Shown here: one piece after another, positions 57,923 through 64,000 of the stretch
Layout: the number at the start of each line of letters is the position of its first letter
How positions within the stretch are numbered: the stretch's first letter is position 1
DNA from: Streptomyces tirandamycinicus
Lineage (GTDB): Bacteria > Actinomycetota > Actinomycetes > Streptomycetales > Streptomycetaceae
NCBI RefSeq assembly: GCF_003097515.1
Contig: NZ_CP029188.1
Span: 62,001 to 126,000 of the forward strand
Direction of reading: 5' to 3'
DNA: 64,000 bases
Made by a program: the position numbers and the translations under genes
Notes under the pieces: generated by a model
Seen by the model: the letters and a program-made list of their open reading frames with translations, nothing else
Told to the model about the DNA's origin: nothing
The model's database searches: none

Positions 57923-58960
57923 TCACGGCGCCTCCTCGCCGATCGGGCGCTGCGCGACGAACCGGGACTGGTCCGCGAGGAACCCCTCGGTGTACAGCTT
58001 CCGCGGCCGGAGGACGGCGGTCAGCGTCAGCCGCCAGGTGGAGCGCTCCAGATCGTGGTCGACCAGGGAGTGGGTGGCGCCGGGGTAGTGCGCGACCGTC
58101 AGGGACGCCGCCGGCAGCACCTCGCGGTAGACGGCCTCGGTCTCGGCGACGTCCACGTTGACGTCGTGGCCGGCCGTCACCAGCAGGACGGGAGTGCCGC
58201 GCACGGACCTGAGATCCTCGGTGGCGTCCGAGCGGTGGTTCCTGGCGACGAATCCCCACCGCGCGCTCGTCATGCCGCCCGGGTCGCCGATCGCGGACCG
58301 GTACTCGGCGAAGGACGCCCCCCTCTCCAGCAGGCGCAGCGTGGTCTCCCGGCGGCGCAGTGCCGCGTCCCGGCGCTCGGCGGTCGCGCCGTCCCGGTCC
58401 AGTTCGGCGAGGAGGTTGTACCGGCCCTGCCGATGCCAGTTGACGGCCGGGGAGACGGCGATGACGAACTGCAGGCGCCGGTCCCGTGCGGCGACCTTGG
58501 GCAGGACCCAGCCGGCCTGGCTGGCGCCCCACAGCCCGATGCGGCGGCCGTCGACGTCGGGCCGGCTCCGGGCCCACCGCACGGCGGCCAGCGTCTCTTC
58601 GGCCCGGTCCGTCATGCTCTGGTCCAGCCAGTCCCCCTCGGATCCGGCGACACCGGGCTTGCTGAACGACAGCGAGGCGTACCCGGCGCGGGCGAAGGAC
58701 TCCCACATCGGCCGGTAGAACGTCTCGTGCGTCGCGTCCGTAGGGCCGTCGCCGTGGACGAAGACCACCAGGCCGAACGGCCCCTCACCGCGTTCGGGCC
58801 GGGCCAGTACCCCGTCGAGCAGCTTTCCGCCGTGCCGCAGGGACACCTTCTCCTCGCGCAGCGCGTAGGTGTTCTGCCACACCGCCACTCCGCCAAGTCC
58901 GGCGGCCACCACCAGCGCCCCCACCAGCGTCCAGACCACCGGCCGCCATGTGCGCCGCAT
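57923..58960 (-). CDS. Membrane-anchored alpha/beta hydrolase
   Basis: A 345-residue protein. An N-terminal membrane anchor (PVVWTLVGALVVAAGLGGVA) is followed by a serine hydrolase domain: oxyanion segment VVFVHGDGPTD, nucleophile elbow GLWGASQAGW (Ser in GxSxxG), acid in VTAGHDVNVD and histidine in GATHSLVDH. Dienelactone-hydrolase/acyl-peptidase-like enzymes of this form act on esters or peptides outside the membrane; the substrate is unknown. ATG 58960 directly precedes the anchor. It is convergent with fmdA and divergent from the GNAT-PaaX pair. Confidence 0.87.
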   Translation of the reverse strand: MRRTWRPVVWTLVGALVVAAGLGGVAVWQNTYALREEKVSLRHGGKLLDGVLARPERGEGPFGLVVFVHGDGPTDATHETFYRPMWESFARAGYASLSFSKPGVAGSEGDWLDQSMTDRAEETLAAVRWARSRPDVDGRRIGLWGASQAGWVLPKVAARDRRLQFVIAVSPAVNWHRQGRYNLLAELDRDGATAERRDAALRRRETTLRLLERGASFAEYRSAIGDPGGMTSARWGFVARNHRSDATEDLRSVRGTPVLLVTAGHDVNVDVAETEAVYREVLPAASLTVAHYPGATHSLVDHDLERSTWRLTLTAVLRPRKLYTEGFLADQSRFVAQRPIGEEAP

Positions 58961-59087
58961 CCGCACACCACCCCGCGTCCGGGACACTCCGACCCCCAAA
59001 TAGTTCACTTCAAGAACGGTCGTATCGATAATGAACGTACTACTATCGTTCGTGCAAGGTGGTTCGGCGAACGGGCGAAGGAGCGGC

Positions 59088-59740
59088 ATGGGGACGGCGG
59101 CGGAGGAGACACGGCATCCCGCAGGCGGCGGCCCGGCGGTACGCAGAGGCGTTCCCGAGGGCAGCGGGGCGCGGGTGGCGGCGCTGTACTGGGAGGCGTT
59201 CGGCCGAAAGCTCGGCCCGGCGCTCAACCCGCCGGAGACCGGGCGGGCGTTCATCGCGGCCCATCTCCACCACGACCGGGGCGTCGTCGCACTCTCCGGC
59301 GGCCGGGTGGTCGGTGTGGCCGGCTACCGGCTCGGCGGCCGTGCGCTCACCGGCGGCGGTGTGAAGGAGGTCCTGTCCGCCTACGGCCCGTTCCGCGGCC
59401 TGCCGCGGCTGGCGCTCCTCGCCCTGCTCGAACGCACCCCCGAAGCGGGCGAACTGGTCATGGACGGCATCGCCGTCGACGCGGCACACCGCGGCAAGGG
59501 GATAGGCAGCCTCCTGCTGCGGGAGGTCGCGGCCGTCGCCGCCGAGAACGGCTGCCACCGCGTACGCCTGGACGTCATCGACGTCAACCCCCGCGCCAGG
59601 GCCCTGTACGAGCGGCACGGCTTCACCCCCCACCGCACCGAGCAGACCCCGTACCTGCGCAGGCTGATGGGCTTCGGCGCGGTCACGACCATGCACCGCC
59701 CGGTCACCGCCGCGGACGCGACGAGCGGGCGGAAGTCACC

Positions 59741-59744
<4 letters not shown>
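59088..59744 (+). CDS. GNAT-family N-acetyltransferase
   Basis: A 218-residue acetyltransferase. The acetyl-CoA motif A is clear: LVMDGIAVDAAHRGKGIGSL (R/QxxGxG/A), followed by RLDVIDVNPRARALYERHGF. An N-terminal extension of about 60 residues includes AALYWEAFGRKLGPAL. The substrate is unknown. AAGGAG lies before ATG 59088; the earlier ATG at 59031 lies in a probable promoter region. Its stop overlaps the PaaX-like gene (ATGA). Upstream, GAACG and CGTTC copies around 59014-59052 may form the operator. Confidence 0.87.
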
Positions 59745-63426
<3,682 letters not shown>

Positions 63427-63553
63427 TCCCGTACGCCCGATCCGGTACGCCCGATCCGGTCGGCTGGCGCGGCTCGGCTGATCCCGGTCGGCTTGCGCGG
63501 CTCGCCTGATGCCGGGGTGCCAGCCGGCACCGGCGGACCCGGACGCCCTCGCG

Positions 63554-63600
63554 GGCGCGGACGGCGCACCCCACGCACCACGGGGTGCGCCGTCCGCGCC
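63554..63600 (+). terminator. 19-bp perfect hairpin after katG
   Basis: The arms at 63554-63572 and 63582-63600 pair perfectly around a 9-base loop. It lies 128 bases past the katG stop. Between them, CCGTACGCCCGATCCGGTA-type short repeats (63428-63460) occur. A probable terminator. Confidence 0.75.
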
Positions 63601-63851
63601 CGCCGCGCCGTTCCGGAACCCCGCCCGTCGCACCCGTACCGGCCGGGCTCCGCGGACCGCGGAGGCCCGGGAAGCACCGCCCACTCCCCCGGCCGGTGGA
63701 CCGCTCCGGCAGAGCGGGCCGGGCGCGACGTGACCAACGCAACGCCGCGCCGACGCGCTGATCGTCACGGGACTCTTGACGCTACCGCCGGGTAGGCACT
63801 GGGGTGGCTGAGACCATGGGGTATGACGCCACCAGGCTGAAGGGATCCACG

Positions 63852-64000
63852 ATGTTCCGCAAGGTGCTGGTCGCCAACCGCGGCGAGATTGCGATTCGCG
63901 CGTTCCGCGCCGGCTACGAACTGGGGGCGCGTACCGTCGCCGTCTTCCCCTACGAGGACCGCAACTCGCTGCACCGGCTGAAGGCCGACGAAGCCTACGA
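63852..64000 (+). CDS. pyc: Pyruvate carboxylase, N-terminal fragment (runs off the window)
   Basis: Only the first 49 complete codons are present. They read [20 protein letters not shown] then [20 protein letters not shown], the start of the biotin-carboxylase domain with the NRGEIA motif. The ending [11 protein letters not shown] fits pyruvate carboxylase better than acetyl- or propionyl-CoA carboxylase. The enzyme makes oxaloacetate from pyruvate and bicarbonate. AAGGGATC precedes the ATG. The gene continues beyond the right edge, so completeness cannot be judged. Confidence 0.85.
   Translation, partial: MFRKVLVANRGEIAIRAFRAGYELGARTVAVFPYEDRNSLHRLKADEAY

Overview
The window reads as actinobacterial, most probably Streptomyces. 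GC is very high throughout, codons mostly end in G or C, and the gene families are typical of the genus: large LuxR-type (LAL) regulators, NarL-type two-component systems, AmiS/FmdA formamidase genes, KatG, PaaX-like and FtrA-type regulators, DUF998, DUF1349 and DUF2000. I recognise no tRNA, rRNA, CRISPR array or prophage. The gene mix is mostly accessory, as in a chromosome arm.

Layout. (1) 378-8147 holds two divergent peptide-modification (RiPP) systems and a NarL-type regulator. The leftward operon encodes an APH-like kinase, a HopA1-like lyase and a 58-residue precursor whose cysteine-free tail repeats a threonine every seven residues. The rightward operon encodes an MNIO (DUF692) enzyme, a partner with a PqqD-like recognition domain, possibly a tiny coupled ORF, a 50-residue precursor with a CxxC core, and a class III aminotransferase. 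(2) 8148-8560 is an IS256-family remnant abutting the stub of a short-chain dehydrogenase. (3) 8787-18176 has a 161-residue hypothetical protein, a small secreted cysteine protein, two very large proteins of unknown function (the first with a twin-arginine-like N-terminus) and an extra tatA. (4) 18380-28927 carries a ferric-reductase-like protein, an NmrA-type reductase, a Ser/Thr kinase coupled to an anchored ectodomain protein, LAL regulator 1, an FtrA-like regulator and a proline dehydrogenase. (5) 29244-40530 holds LysE and EamA exporters, a LysR regulator, an enoyl-CoA hydratase/isomerase, DUF998 plus an aminotransferase, DUF1349, LAL regulator 2, and an AraC/DUF2000 pair. (6) 41331-52825 holds a MauE-TlpA-cysteine-module fusion, an amidase, a zinc-less alcohol dehydrogenase, an MMPL exporter diverging from a two-component system, a VOC protein, an apparently circularly permuted flavin amine oxidase and a Cys-rich small protein. 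(7) 53058-57739 is a formamide/formate module (formate dehydrogenase, FmdB, AmiS/UreI channel, FmdA) enclosing two overlapping crcB genes. (8) 57923-64000 has a hydrolase, a GNAT-PaaX pair, an aidB stub, katG and the first 149 bases of a pyruvate carboxylase gene.

Two threads cut across the layout. A palindrome of the form TGAGTA-N5-TACTCA (at most one or two changes) occurs five times, each 80-145 bases upstream of a start codon: the secreted Cys protein, the Ser/Thr kinase, the enoyl-CoA hydratase, DUF998 and DUF1349. This suggests one shared regulator. Several gene stubs (IS256, SDR, LysE, AidB) show that the region has been rearranged.
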